64,000 nt of DNA, from the NCBI RefSeq assembly GCF_016859285.1, contig NC_053415.1, positions 26,255,501-26,319,500 on the forward strand, read 5' to 3'. Origin of the DNA: Xiphias gladius. Its lineage: Eukaryota; Chordata; Actinopteri; Istiophoriformes; Xiphiidae. A program made the position numbers and the translations under genes. Of this stretch, positions 63,770 through 64,000 are shown in pieces; positions within the stretch are counted from its first letter, which is position 1, and each line of letters starts with the position of its first letter. The notes beneath the pieces are model-generated. The model had not been told where the DNA came from. It was given only the letters and a program-made list of their open reading frames with translations, and did no database searches.

Positions 63770-64000
63770 GTTAGTTAAGACTCAAATATGCTATATGACC
63801 ACGACCAGAAGGGAATATTTCTGGCTTCTTGAGGAAATTTTGTTGCATAAATTCCAGTTACTCAACTCCCATTAACAAGTAAACCTCACCCTGCTGGTAG
63901 CTCTTTGAAACAGTCTTTGAAAAAACTTTATCTAAATGTAGATTTTACCTTCTCATGTCGTACCAACTTTTACAAAATGTCCTGCTCAAGGACTGTTTGA
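63770..64000 (+). other. SLC35A5 intron at right edge
   Basis: Begins with the donor GTTAGT after codon CCG and runs to the window end with no further recognisable exon. Confidence 0.8.

Overview
The window is vertebrate nuclear DNA, almost certainly from a ray-finned (teleost) fish. Genes have many short GT-AG exons, introns carry long (GT)n/(CA)n microsatellites, and the intergenic DNA holds fish-type repeats: a Tc1-like relic, MITEs, LINE tails and a dispersed element with ATTAATCGATTAAT-like ends. I found no bacterial, viral or CRISPR-type features. Exon boundaries were worked out by hand from conserved protein sequence, GT-AG sites and reading-phase continuity; none was confirmed with transcripts.

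Layout: (1) 1-15317, plus strand: the last eight coding exons of VWA8 (368 residues including the C-terminal VWA domain), with 3' UTR possibly to about 17.6 kb. A possible unrecognised gene lies antisense inside one VWA8 intron (8956-9263). (2) 17.6-36.9 kb: a gene-poor interval with a decayed LINE (20.7-22.3 kb), other repeats and no convincing coding exon. (3) 36.9-41.7 kb, minus strand: complete RGCC in five coding exons (127 residues). (4) 43.6-57.8 kb, minus strand: complete coagulation factor V (F5) in 25 coding exons (1894 residues, A1-A2-B-A3-C1-C2), in phase from ATG to stop. (5) 58-64 kb: repeat-rich DNA, then the start of SLC35A5 on the plus strand (first 120 residues), which runs off the right edge.

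VWA8 and RGCC converge, RGCC and F5 are in tandem, and F5 and SLC35A5 are head to head about 2.2 kb apart. The four genes share no pathway: a mitochondrial AAA+/VWA protein, a small cell-cycle regulator, a secreted clotting cofactor and a Golgi-type nucleotide-sugar transporter-like protein. VWA8 and RGCC are neighbours in human (13q14), while human F5 (1q24) and SLC35A5 (3q13) lie elsewhere, so the full four-gene linkage is a fish or ancestral arrangement.

No wholly new biological system is evident. The points most worth following up are the unidentified antisense gene model, factor V activation-site differences (Lys where human has Arg1545; no Arg at the human Arg306 position), a VWA8 splice donor formed by the first bases of a (GT)n microsatellite, and an overlapping upstream ORF in SLC35A5.
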